Positions 41,001 to 48,268 of a stretch of 64,000 nt of DNA are shown here, in pieces. How positions within the stretch are numbered: the first letter of the stretch is position 1; every line of letters starts with the position of its first letter. Both the position numbers and the translations under genes were made by a program. The notes below the pieces were generated by a model. It was not told the origin of the DNA, ran no database searches, and saw only the letters and a program-made list of their open reading frames with translations. The stretch comes from Janibacter sp. A1S7 (GTDB taxonomy: Bacteria > Actinomycetota > Actinomycetes > Actinomycetales > Dermatophilaceae): the NCBI RefSeq assembly GCF_037198315.1, contig NZ_CP144913.1:1798001-1862000 (forward strand), written 5' to 3'.

Positions 41001-42316
41001 TGCCAGTAGTCCGGGACGTCCAACGGCGAGACGTAGAGGTTGCCGCTCACGGCGGGGGCGATCAACGCGATCACGGTCGCCGTGCCCAGGGTGCCGACGA
41101 TCGGGGCACCGCCCGGGCGTCGGACCACGGCGGGCAGCAGGCGGATGATCGCCCACCCGATCACGAGCGCGAAGGCCAGTGCCAGACCTGCGCCGACCTT
41201 GTTGGTGGTGCGGAAGGCCACGAGCGGCCCGACGTGCTCGAAGAGCTGACGCAGCACGACCGCGACGAGCGAGCCACCGTTGCCCCCGGGGTAGATCCCG
41301 ACCATGATCACCGCCACCATGCCGGTGGCCACCGCCGACAGCCGGGCCAGACGTGCCGGTGCCACCTTCAGCGAGAAGAGGGCCAGCGCGGGCCAGAGCA
41401 TGGTCAGCAGGATGATCACGGCGCTGGTGAAGTACATGGCGAACTGTGGCAGCCACGGGCCGGCGTCTCCCGACCCGTAGTACGACCACAGACCCAGCCC
41501 GCGCAGCACCTCGACGAAGGAGCTGGTCCGGGCGATCCCGTCCAGCGACTCCGACCCGGCGGCGATCCGGGCTCCCGTGTCCGTGGCAGCCGCACCGGGG
41601 ATCAACCAGTAGAGCGAGACGACGATGACGAAGAGGGCGCTCTTGCCCAGGGAGGCCGCCACCCGGGACCAGGGCAGCCCCTGCTCGGCCCGTACGTAGA
41701 GGGCCACCGGGATGACGAGCAGGAGTTGGTAGACGGGGATGACACCGACGTTCATCCCGCTCATGGCGAAGAAGACCAGCCCGACCGCTGCCGGCCACGC
41801 CCAGCTCGACGGGTCGCGCAACGACTTCGTCACCGCGACGAGCAGCCAGGGCAGCAGGGCCATCGGCAGGGCGACCGCCAGGGTGCTGCCCGCGGCGACC
41901 GCGTAGGGGTTGGCGATGTAGGCCACCCCCGCGAGCAGGCCGGCCCAGACGCTCGCGCCGGGGACGAGGGTGCGCAGGAGGCGGTTGGTCCCCCATGCGG
42001 CCAGGGCCCAGAGGATGAGGTGGTAGACCTTGAAGGCCAGCTCGGGGTCGAGCCCGATGCCGCGCAGGAGTGCTGTCGTGGCCAGGACCGGGACCAGTCC
42101 CACGTTGAAGTTCGGCGATCCGAGATAGGGCGAGGAGGTCCACGCCGACAGGTACCGCGGCAGCATCTCGCCGGGGTTGAGGTAGACCTCTGGTTTGATG
42201 TCGGTCTGGAAGACACCCCAGCTGTTGCCGAAGACGATGACTGCCAGGACGACGAGGAGGATGACCGAGACCGTCCGCACGGAGACCGCGCTGGGTAGCC
42301 GGAGCCGGCTGCGCAC
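37997..42316 (-). CDS. AftD-like GT-C protein (DUF3367), second copy
   Basis: A 1439-residue giant membrane protein. Residues ~12-430 hold a run of membrane helices with the family-like acidic loop (TDIKPEVYLNPGEMLPRYL) after the first helix. The long outside part contains one discoidin-like carbohydrate-binding module (DGDPSTSWIFGDF near 730). Helices return at ~1219-1242 and at ~1320-1435, separated by a charged linker. It belongs with AftD but differs strongly from the first copy at 27078, so the two probably use different acceptors or donors (inference). The GTG at 42316 has AGGAG eight bases upstream. Confidence 0.85.
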   Translation of the reverse strand: MRSRLRLPSAVSVRTVSVILLVVLAVIVFGNSWGVFQTDIKPEVYLNPGEMLPRYLSAWTSSPYLGSPNFNVGLVPVLATTALLRGIGLDPELAFKVYHLILWALAAWGTNRLLRTLVPGASVWAGLLAGVAYIANPYAVAAGSTLAVALPMALLPWLLVAVTKSLRDPSSWAWPAAVGLVFFAMSGMNVGVIPVYQLLLVIPVALYVRAEQGLPWSRVAASLGKSALFVIVVSLYWLIPGAAATDTGARIAAGSESLDGIARTSSFVEVLRGLGLWSYYGSGDAGPWLPQFAMYFTSAVIILLTMLWPALALFSLKVAPARLARLSAVATGMVAVIMVGIYPGGNGGSLVAVVLRQLFEHVGPLVAFRTTNKVGAGLALAFALVIGWAIIRLLPAVVRRPGGAPIVGTLGTATVIALIAPAVSGNLYVSPLDVPDYWQEAADAVDTGDPNHRVLLLPGQTRSDYRWSLERPDDLPNSLFERDAVIPETTPNTSRWGGNYLAALSTTLQSGTSGSTDISPFARYLGVDHVLLRHDVEWEDSGGARPAHNAEALSEDEGLQGLRNFGESGQNMFTRSFPPQSQTEALLPPLQLYGVEQSRGMVRATPATGTVVVAGDAWAIPPMAQQGLLSGSPAMRYAQDVSQEDLRHLLEQGSRMVVTDTNQRREAITNRLTANQGAVLPPDEEPAITRALGDAQDQSTLATSGVLVDATSAGGAFFDLPYGVAENAVDGDPSTSWIFGDFRRAKGESLTLRLPEQRPLDTVRIDTMSVGDVAISSLDVRAGDVARTVEVDGEGTATIDLGGVSTDEVELTVAGLRGEGVSLVGISEIDLGDDDLVAERAIETPDTFSRLYGQLSARERQDFADAPLDVLFTRVENTSDPDDDTETDLRRNFTLPDERTVELGARVRVRGDLESAADRLSGMDDTYRARSNRTYFDSLARRASKAADGSARTAWVPGGEITEAWWQLTGPQRDLSRVTVTQKPGPGDEDDTAWATTATVLVDGEEVATGKLGEGTASIDLPPGTSGESVRLRIDAVDGAQGERPARFVSIDTGATITRGGPARPCVAVATIDGEPVRMRPADPEQIGGTDGYGTPWGGCEEQTFVWGEHRLRPVEDFQLDELSLRDVRGSEVVEEVPSPVVEVQRETFTSSMTVDVGPAQEPYFLSIGQGYDPRWNATLEDGTDLGEPVVVNGYAVGWYVDDLDAHSVHIGYGPQRAANVALVLSGLGLLVALAVFFAPLVRRRVASLRTERETEWGQAPGGTSASSHEDPSSTTGDDDAFLAGDVPGDDPFHSGDGAGAGGDPEPDPQVRHRRVTRGLTELLTQQHGGRRLAVEAGVVLGTAALTGIGGGLAALAVVLLVRRGSPRPGLVIATGAGLVLLSAAAFVLYAAVVTDTLGTVDADAVKSALVPHHIAGAGLVLAVLGTFMRHDPPEETDP

Positions 42317-42377
42317 GCTGACGTCTCCTCTCGTCCGGTTCTGGAGTGTGACGCACCTGCAGCGCGCCGGTCGAGCG

Positions 42378-42419
42378 ATCCTAACCGACGGCGCTGACCC
42401 CGCTACCGGGGCGTAACAT
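42378..42419. promoter_or_regulatory. Divergent promoter region, AftD2 and flippase
   Basis: TAGGAT on the minus strand (42378-42383) would start the AftD2 message with a ~55-base leader. TAACAT on the plus strand (42414-42419) would start the flippase message with a ~30-base leader. Both genes use AGGAG-type ribosome sites. Confidence 0.5.
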
Positions 42420-42457
42420 CGGACCCGCCCCCCATCAACGACCGCATCAGGAGTGCC

Positions 42458-43726
42458 ATGTCGTCGCGCGCTCGCCGGATGCTGCCGACCGCCGGGCTGA
42501 CCCTCGGCGTCGCCATGGGACTGGCCAACGTCATGGGCTACGTCTTCGTCGCCCTGGTCTCGGCGACACTGGGGCCCGCTGATTTCGGTGGATACTCCGC
42601 GCTGAACACCTACGGTGTCCTGCTCGCGATGCCCGCCGGCGCGTTCCAGGTGATCGTGGCCCGTCGTCAGACCCGCACGCACCGTGCCCAGCACCGTCAC
42701 GTGACCGGGCTGAGGAGCTCCCTCGTCGTCGGTGTGCTCCTCGCCGTGATCACCATCGCCCTGTCCCCCCTGCTCCGCGACCTCCTGCGCCTCGAGACCG
42801 CCTGGTCGGTCGTCTGGTTGGCGTTGATGCTGCCGCCGATGACCGTCACCGGCGCCCTGCAGGGCGTGCTGCTCGGACGTGAGGCCTACGGGCGCCTCTC
42901 CCTCGTCTACCTCGTGACGGCGGGAACCCGCCTCGCCGCCGCGGGGATCGCGGTCGGCTGGCGATTCGACGTGGCCGAGGTCTTCGGGGCCACCCTGGTC
43001 GCGTCGGTGGCCACCGTCGGCGTCGCCCTGGCGCTCGCCCGCAGGGACCTGGGCACCGGATCCCGTGCACCACGGGTCCTGGTGCTGCTCGACGATCTCG
43101 TCCGCAGCAATGTCGCGCTCGCCGGCCTGATGGCCCTGTCGAGCCTTGACGTGGTGCTCGCTCGCACGGTCCTGACCGACCACGACAGCGGCTCGTACGC
43201 CTTGGCCGCACTGTTCGGCAAGGTCGTCTTCTGGGGGACCCAGTTCGTCGCACTGGCGATCGTGCCCATCCTCGCGGACTCCCGCACCGGCGGGCAGGTG
43301 CGCGCGACGCTGCACCGCTCCGCCCTGGGTGTGCTGCTCATCGGTTCCGTCGTCTCCCTCGGGTGCGCGCTGCTGCCCGGACCGCTCGTTGCGCTCTCGG
43401 GTGGCTCGGCGTTCGTCGACGCCGAGCCGCTCCTGGTGTGGGCCGCCGTCACCGGGACCCTGTGGGCCGTCGTGCAGGTGTGGCTCTTCGCCGGGATGAG
43501 CCGCGGCGACCACGTCATGACGGTCGTGGTCTGGCTCGCCGCCGCTGTGCAGGCCGCCCTCGTCCTCGTCGTCTTCAACAGCTCGCCCTACGAGATCTTC
43601 GCCACCGTGGGCGGCACCGCTGGGGTGGTCGCCCTCATCGGTCTGGCGCGAGTGCCCAGAGGTGGGATGACCCCCTCCCCGGACTCGGCCGAGACGGCGG
43701 AGGCGCTCGGGATGACGCGGGAGTGA
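42458..43726 (+). CDS. Polysaccharide flippase-like membrane protein (MOP superfamily)
   Basis: A 422-residue protein with about twelve membrane helices. The first helices (LGVAMGLANVMGYVFVALVS, then LGPADFGGYSALNTYGVLLA) match the Wzx/MurJ-like oligosaccharide flippases, which move lipid-linked glycans across the membrane. The ATG has AGGAG four bases upstream. It is divergent from the AftD2-GT2-GT4 operon and is the natural exporter for a glycan made by those enzymes (inference). Confidence 0.82.
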   Translation: MSSRARRMLPTAGLTLGVAMGLANVMGYVFVALVSATLGPADFGGYSALNTYGVLLAMPAGAFQVIVARRQTRTHRAQHRHVTGLRSSLVVGVLLAVITIALSPLLRDLLRLETAWSVVWLALMLPPMTVTGALQGVLLGREAYGRLSLVYLVTAGTRLAAAGIAVGWRFDVAEVFGATLVASVATVGVALALARRDLGTGSRAPRVLVLLDDLVRSNVALAGLMALSSLDVVLARTVLTDHDSGSYALAALFGKVVFWGTQFVALAIVPILADSRTGGQVRATLHRSALGVLLIGSVVSLGCALLPGPLVALSGGSAFVDAEPLLVWAAVTGTLWAVVQVWLFAGMSRGDHVMTVVVWLAAAVQAALVLVVFNSSPYEIFATVGGTAGVVALIGLARVPRGGMTPSPDSAETAEALGMTRE

Positions 43727-43742
43727 ACTGTGGAGGACCCGG

Positions 43743-44585
43743 TCAGCCCGGGTCGATCTGGCTGGCCTTCTTCGACGGGTAGAGCGTCTTGGCCAGCGGG
43801 ATGAGCCCGGGGAAGTGGTGGATCGCCTTCCAGGCCGCCTTCTGGCCGGGCCCGAGCGAGGCCAGGTAGGCCAGACGACGCCACCGCACGTCCCAGGACT
43901 CCGCGCTCCCCCGTGCCGTCGCCGCGTCGCGGCGGAAGCTCAGGGCGTGCAGACCGTTGGCCCACCGCGGATCCCCGTTGACCTCGGCATCCCAGCGGCG
44001 CTCGACGCGCCACTGCGGGTGTCGCGCGATGAACTCCTCGTGCGCACCGCTCACCATCGGGTAGCTCGCATCGTCGACGAGGATGATCGCCTCGTCCGCC
44101 AGCCACGGCTCGATGATGCCCAACGCGAGGTAGTGCGAGAGCCCGGTGTGCTCCCCGTCGTAGAAGTAGACCCCGACGGGCCTGTCGACGATCCCCGGAC
44201 GACGCAGCAGCGCGAAGCAGTTGCCCTCGATGAGGCGCACGTCCGCGTGGGCGGCGTAGGTGGCGAGGTTGCGCTCGAGCTCCACGCGGGCCGCCCGACC
44301 CTGCATCCCGAACTCGAGGTAGTTCTCCACGACGTAGAACGTCTTGTCGTCCACGTCCTGGACCGCGGCGCACATCGACCGGCCCTTGTAGCTCCCGACC
44401 TCGAGGTAGCACTCGTCAACCGGCATGACCCGGGCCGCCGCGTTCAGCACCGCGAGCTCGTTGGCCGAGGTGTAGCCGTTGACCGACTCGGCGATCCCGA
44501 CGAAGCGCGGATCGCGTGGCGCGCTCGTCCGCGGGTCCCCGTCGAAGGCCCGGTCGACCTCCGCGAGGAACTCCTCGACCCGCAT
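43743..44585 (-). CDS. Class I methyltransferase (Methyltransf_24 type)
   Basis: A 280-residue protein with the SAM motif CYLEVGSYKGRSMCAAV near residue 60, VRLIEGNCFALL near 118, and the acidic VYFYDGEHTGL near 140, the pattern of the Methyltransf_24 family found in glycan and antibiotic clusters. The C-terminal ~80 residues are basic and hydrophobic and may touch the membrane. Its ATG overlaps the stop of the upstream membrane-protein gene (TGATG). It converges on the flippase gene with 16 bases between. Confidence 0.82.
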   Translation of the reverse strand: MRVEEFLAEVDRAFDGDPRTSAPRDPRFVGIAESVNGYTSANELAVLNAAARVMPVDECYLEVGSYKGRSMCAAVQDVDDKTFYVVENYLEFGMQGRAARVELERNLATYAAHADVRLIEGNCFALLRRPGIVDRPVGVYFYDGEHTGLSHYLALGIIEPWLADEAIILVDDASYPMVSGAHEEFIARHPQWRVERRWDAEVNGDPRWANGLHALSFRRDAATARGSAESWDVRWRRLAYLASLGPGQKAAWKAIHHFPGLIPLAKTLYPSKKASQIDPG

Positions 44586-45217
44586 CAGCGCCAGCCGTCC
44601 GAGGACCAGTCGTCGTCCGCACGGCGTCGGGGAGCCGGGTCCGCGAAGTCGTCGTCCCGCAGCACCGAGCGGCGTCCTCCGCCGCGGCGGCGAGCCGTGC
44701 GACTGTCCGCCACGTCGGTGTCGAGATCGTCATCGGCTGCGCGGTCACGTGCGTTCTCCGCGCCGCGCAGGCCTTCGGAGCGCCCCCGCTCCGAGGTGGG
44801 GGGTGTGTCGTCGCCGCGGTCGCGCAGGTCCACATCGCGGTCGCGCGTGTCGGCGCGCAGGTCGATGTCGTCCTGCCGGCGGCGACGCGGGCGGTCGTCG
44901 TCATCGTCCCAGTCCTCGTCGTCGCGCTGACCGCGCAGCAGCCAGAACGCTCCCAGCCCCACCACGCAGACCCCGGAGAGACCGGAGTAGATCGCCTTGT
45001 TCCGGGCGATCGTCTCGGGGTCGTTGCAGACGTTCTTCGCGTCGGTGTTGGGTGAGCTCGGGGATCCACACTTGAAGATCCCCTGCTGGCCGCCGGTCTC
45101 GAGGACGACGGGGGTGGTGTAGAAGAACACCGCCGCAAAGATCAACGGGATCCCGAGGATGATCGCCAGGGGAGCGATCTGGCGTGTGGTGGACGTCGCC
45201 TCGGTGTGCTCATTCAT
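44585..45217 (-). CDS. Two-helix membrane protein with long charged tail, unknown function
   Basis: A 210-residue protein I do not recognise. Two membrane helices (residues ~14-35 and ~73-95) flank a small outside loop containing two cysteines (FKCGS, NVCND) that could form a disulfide. The C-terminal ~115 residues are almost entirely Asp, Glu and Arg, predicted disordered and cytosolic. The ATG at 45217 follows a TAATGT -10 by seven bases, so it is probably leaderless, and that -10 overlaps a palindrome. It is cotranscribed with the methyltransferase gene. Confidence 0.72.
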   Translation of the reverse strand: MNEHTEATSTTRQIAPLAIILGIPLIFAAVFFYTTPVVLETGGQQGIFKCGSPSSPNTDAKNVCNDPETIARNKAIYSGLSGVCVVGLGAFWLLRGQRDDEDWDDDDDRPRRRRQDDIDLRADTRDRDVDLRDRGDDTPPTSERGRSEGLRGAENARDRAADDDLDTDVADSRTARRRGGGRRSVLRDDDFADPAPRRRADDDWSSDGWR

Positions 45218-45226
45218 GGAGCGCAC

Positions 45227-45247
45227 ATTACCCGCCGGTCGGGTAAT
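45227..45247. promoter_or_regulatory. Operator-like palindrome in a divergent promoter
   Basis: ATTACCCG, five bases, CGGGTAAT: perfect 8 bp arms. The minus-strand -10 (TAATGT, 45225-45230) overlaps its left arm, and the plus-strand AT-rich candidate -10 (TAATAA) overlaps its right arm. A dimeric regulator bound here could block both directions. The regulator is not known. Confidence 0.5.
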
Positions 45248-45277
45248 AATGGCCTCGCCCCCCTTCGGAATCAGGTC

Positions 45278-47227
45278 ATGACCGCGACGATCTCAGCCAC
45301 CACGCACACGTCCCTTCCCTACCGTCCCGCCATCGACGGACTGCGGGCGTTCGCAGTCCTCTCCGTGATCACCTTCCACCTCCTGCCGGCGACCCTGCCC
45401 GGAGGCTGGTTCGGCGTGGACGTCTTCTTCGTCATCTCCGGTTTCCTCATCACCGCCCTCCTCCTGGCCGAGTACCGCCGTGAACGCGGCCGCATCAACC
45501 TCGTGGGCTTCTGGTTCGCCCGTGCCCGTCGGCTCCTGCCCGCTCTGTTCGTCGTGCTCGCTGCCGTTCTCGTCGGCGCGACCTTCCTCACCGTGTCGGG
45601 ACGTACCGGACACGTCGCGGGCGACGTCCTGGCCACCCTCGGGTACCTCGCGAACTGGCGCTTCGTCCTCGGCGACGAGGCCTACTTCGGCCAGGTGGCC
45701 TCCCCCTCACCGTTGCGGCACGCGTGGTCGCTGGCGGTCGAGGAGCAGTTCTACATCGTCTACCCGGTGATCCTGATCGGCCTGCTCGCGCTCCTGCGAC
45801 GGCGGGCCACCCTCGTCGCGGTCCTCGCACTCATCAGCGTCGCCTCGGCGGTGCTGATGGCCTCCCTGCACCACCCCGGGCTCGACCCGAGCCGCGTCTA
45901 CTACGGCACGGACACCCGTGCCCACCAGCTGCTCGTCGGAGCCGCCGTCGCCGCGCTGATCAGTGGGGGCCCGGGAGCGATCGACCGCGACAGGATCCGG
46001 ATCCTCGACACGTGGTGCCGCCGGCTCGCCCTCCCGGCGCTCCTCGTGGTGCTGTCCGCCTTCTGGTGGGCCGGTCCCGCCCAGAGCGCGATCTTCGAGG
46101 GCTGGGCCGTGCCCCTGTCCCTGACGATCTGCGTGGTGCTCGTCGCCGCGTCGAGCCCTGCCGCTTCGCTGAGCCAGAGGCTGCTGTCGTGGGAGCCACT
46201 ACGGCGGATCGGGGTGGTCTCCTACGGCCTGTACCTGTGGCACTGGCCCCTCATCGTCTTCCTCAACGACCAGGTCCTGCCCATCCCGACCGCAGCACGG
46301 GTCGTGGTGCAGGCGGGGCTCACCGCACTCCTGGCCTGGCTGTCCTACCGGTATGTCGAGCGTCCGGTTCGCCGGGAGGGTATCCGAGCACTCGTGCCCC
46401 GGTTGCCCCGGGCGAGTGCGATGGTCGCCTGGGCCGCGGTCCCCGCCCTGGTCGTCGGTGCCGTCGCGCTACCGGCTGCGGCCCGCACCGTCGCGTCGAC
46501 GACCGCGTCGTCGAGCGAGTTGACCATCCCCCAGCCCGCGTACCGCCCCGGCGGCGAGATGATCTCGGTCACCTTCATCGGAAACTCGGTGCCATTGAGC
46601 CTCACCACCAATTTCTCGGCCTCCAATCACCCGGACCTGCGCCTGAGGAGCCTCGCCAACACAGGCTGCGACCCCCTCGACGTCAACCGCTTCGCCGACG
46701 GAAAGGTCCTGACGGAGGCTGAGGGGTGCCCGCAGTGGCGTGACAGTTGGAGCACGGAATTGGCGAAGGATCCGTCCGATGTCGTCCTCTACTTCATCGC
46801 CCAGACGATGGTGACCGACCGAGTGCTCGACGGCCGGGTCATCACGTTCGGCTCACCCGCCTGGGTGCATCTCATCGAGCAGGAGTTGGATGAGGTCCGA
46901 TCGGCTGCTGACGACAGCGAGTTCGCGCTGATGAATCTGGCCTGCCACGAGATGCCGACGTTCAACAGCGAGGAGATCCAGCGCGTGAACGACGAGCAGT
47001 ACGTCACGACACTCAACGAGACGGTCTCGACGTGGGCGCAGGAGAACGATGTGCCGGTCCTGGACCAGCACTCCCTCCTGTGCCCCGGGGGCGAGTACCA
47101 CGACACGATCAACGGCGTCCCGCTCTACCAGGACGGGATCCACTTCACGGCCGAGTCCGGGCCGGTCTTCTGGCGGTGGCTCGCGCCACGCCTGCAGCGG
47201 ATCTCCCGTGGGGAGGACCTCTCCTGA
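45278..47227 (+). CDS. Acyltransferase 3 with C-terminal SGNH domain
   Basis: A 649-residue surface-glycan O-acyltransferase. The N-terminal ~390 residues are the membrane acyltransferase-3 domain: YRPAIDGLRAFAVLSVITFH with the catalytic His, then FFVISGFLITALL, and AWSLAVEEQFYIVYP near 155. A linker leads to an outside SGNH hydrolase-like domain with the Ser block FIGNS near 450 and the final Asp-His in YQDGIHFT near 630. Such fusions (OatA-like, OafB-like) move acetyl groups onto outer sugars. The ribosome site is weak (AGG). The stop overlaps the next gene's CTG start. Confidence 0.9.
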   Translation: MTATISATTHTSLPYRPAIDGLRAFAVLSVITFHLLPATLPGGWFGVDVFFVISGFLITALLLAEYRRERGRINLVGFWFARARRLLPALFVVLAAVLVGATFLTVSGRTGHVAGDVLATLGYLANWRFVLGDEAYFGQVASPSPLRHAWSLAVEEQFYIVYPVILIGLLALLRRRATLVAVLALISVASAVLMASLHHPGLDPSRVYYGTDTRAHQLLVGAAVAALISGGPGAIDRDRIRILDTWCRRLALPALLVVLSAFWWAGPAQSAIFEGWAVPLSLTICVVLVAASSPAASLSQRLLSWEPLRRIGVVSYGLYLWHWPLIVFLNDQVLPIPTAARVVVQAGLTALLAWLSYRYVERPVRREGIRALVPRLPRASAMVAWAAVPALVVGAVALPAAARTVASTTASSSELTIPQPAYRPGGEMISVTFIGNSVPLSLTTNFSASNHPDLRLRSLANTGCDPLDVNRFADGKVLTEAEGCPQWRDSWSTELAKDPSDVVLYFIAQTMVTDRVLDGRVITFGSPAWVHLIEQELDEVRSAADDSEFALMNLACHEMPTFNSEEIQRVNDEQYVTTLNETVSTWAQENDVPVLDQHSLLCPGGEYHDTINGVPLYQDGIHFTAESGPVFWRWLAPRLQRISRGEDLS

Positions 47228-48252
47228 GCCGCACCGACGCGGTCATCCTCGCCGGGGGCCTGGGCCGACGAATGCACCCGCTGACACAGGACTGCCCCAA
47301 GCCGTTGCTCCCCGTCGGGCCGTGGAGCCTGGTCGAGCACCAGATCGCTGCCCTCGCCCGAGCCGGTGTCGGGCGGGTCGTCCTCTCCACCGGGTACCGC
47401 CACGCGGACTTCGCACAGCTGGTCACCACGCTCCGGGCGAAGGGGGTCGACCTCACCACTGTCGTCGAGGACACCCCGCTGGGCACCGGAGGGGGCCTGA
47501 GGGAGTCGCTACGGGCCCTTCCCGGCGCCGAGGCCGTCATCGTCCTCAACGGGGACCTGCTCACCGGGCACGACCTCGCCACCCAGGTGGACCTCCTGCG
47601 TTCCGCTCCCCCCTCGGTGGCCGCCACCGTGCACGTGCGGGAGGTGGCCGACGCCCGGCCGTACGGCAGCGTGCTCACCGATCGCGACGGGTACATCACC
47701 GCCTTCGTCGAGAAGTCACCCACACCCCCTTCGCCCACCGTCAACGCCGGTACCTACGTCGTACGACCTGCCCTGCTCGACGCCATCCCCGACCACGGGG
47801 CCGTCTCCCTCGAGCGGGATGTCTTCCCCGGGCTCGCCGGGCACGGGGCCGTGCTCGCCCACCGCGAGGACGCCTACTTCCTCGACGTCGGCTCCCCCGC
47901 GGCACTCGTGCGGGCCACCCACGACCTGCTGCTCGCCCCCTGGCCGGGTGCGGCCCCGACGCCGCGCGGGGAGTCGCTCGTGCTGCCGGGCGCCGTCGTG
48001 GCCCCGGGGGCCCGGTTGTCCGCCGGCACCGTCGTCCACGCCGACGCACGCATCGCAGCGGGGACACGACTGGAGTCGGCCGTCGTGCTCCCCGGCGCAC
48101 GGGTCGACGACCGCGCCGAGGTGGTCCGGTCGGTGCTCGGTCGCGGCGCCCGCATCGGCGCTGCCGCCCACGTCGTCGACTCGGCGCTCGGCACCGGACA
48201 ACAGGTGGCCCCGGGCGAGAACCTCACCGACGCCCTTCGTCCCGAGGCCTGA
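47224..48252 (+). CDS. Sugar-phosphate nucleotidyltransferase (GDP-mannose/GDP-heptose pyrophosphorylase type)
   Basis: A 342-residue enzyme that should couple a sugar 1-phosphate to a nucleoside triphosphate. The N-terminal GT-A domain begins DAVILAGGLGRRMHPLT with CPKPLLPVG; a C-terminal left-handed beta-helix of hexapeptide repeats spans ~240-335. The likely start is a CTG at 47224: GGGAGG lies seven bases upstream, and no ATG, GTG or TTG occurs nearby in frame. The CTG overlaps the preceding TGA stop. Mannose 1-phosphate guanylyltransferase is the default family name; with hddA-gmhA-gmhB in the same locus, heptose 1-phosphate is an equally good substrate (inference). Confidence 0.82.
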   Translation: MSRTDAVILAGGLGRRMHPLTQDCPKPLLPVGPWSLVEHQIAALARAGVGRVVLSTGYRHADFAQLVTTLRAKGVDLTTVVEDTPLGTGGGLRESLRALPGAEAVIVLNGDLLTGHDLATQVDLLRSAPPSVAATVHVREVADARPYGSVLTDRDGYITAFVEKSPTPPSPTVNAGTYVVRPALLDAIPDHGAVSLERDVFPGLAGHGAVLAHREDAYFLDVGSPAALVRATHDLLLAPWPGAAPTPRGESLVLPGAVVAPGARLSAGTVVHADARIAAGTRLESAVVLPGARVDDRAEVVRSVLGRGARIGAAAHVVDSALGTGQQVAPGENLTDALRPEA

Positions 48253-48268
48253 CCTCGGTCTCGACCGC

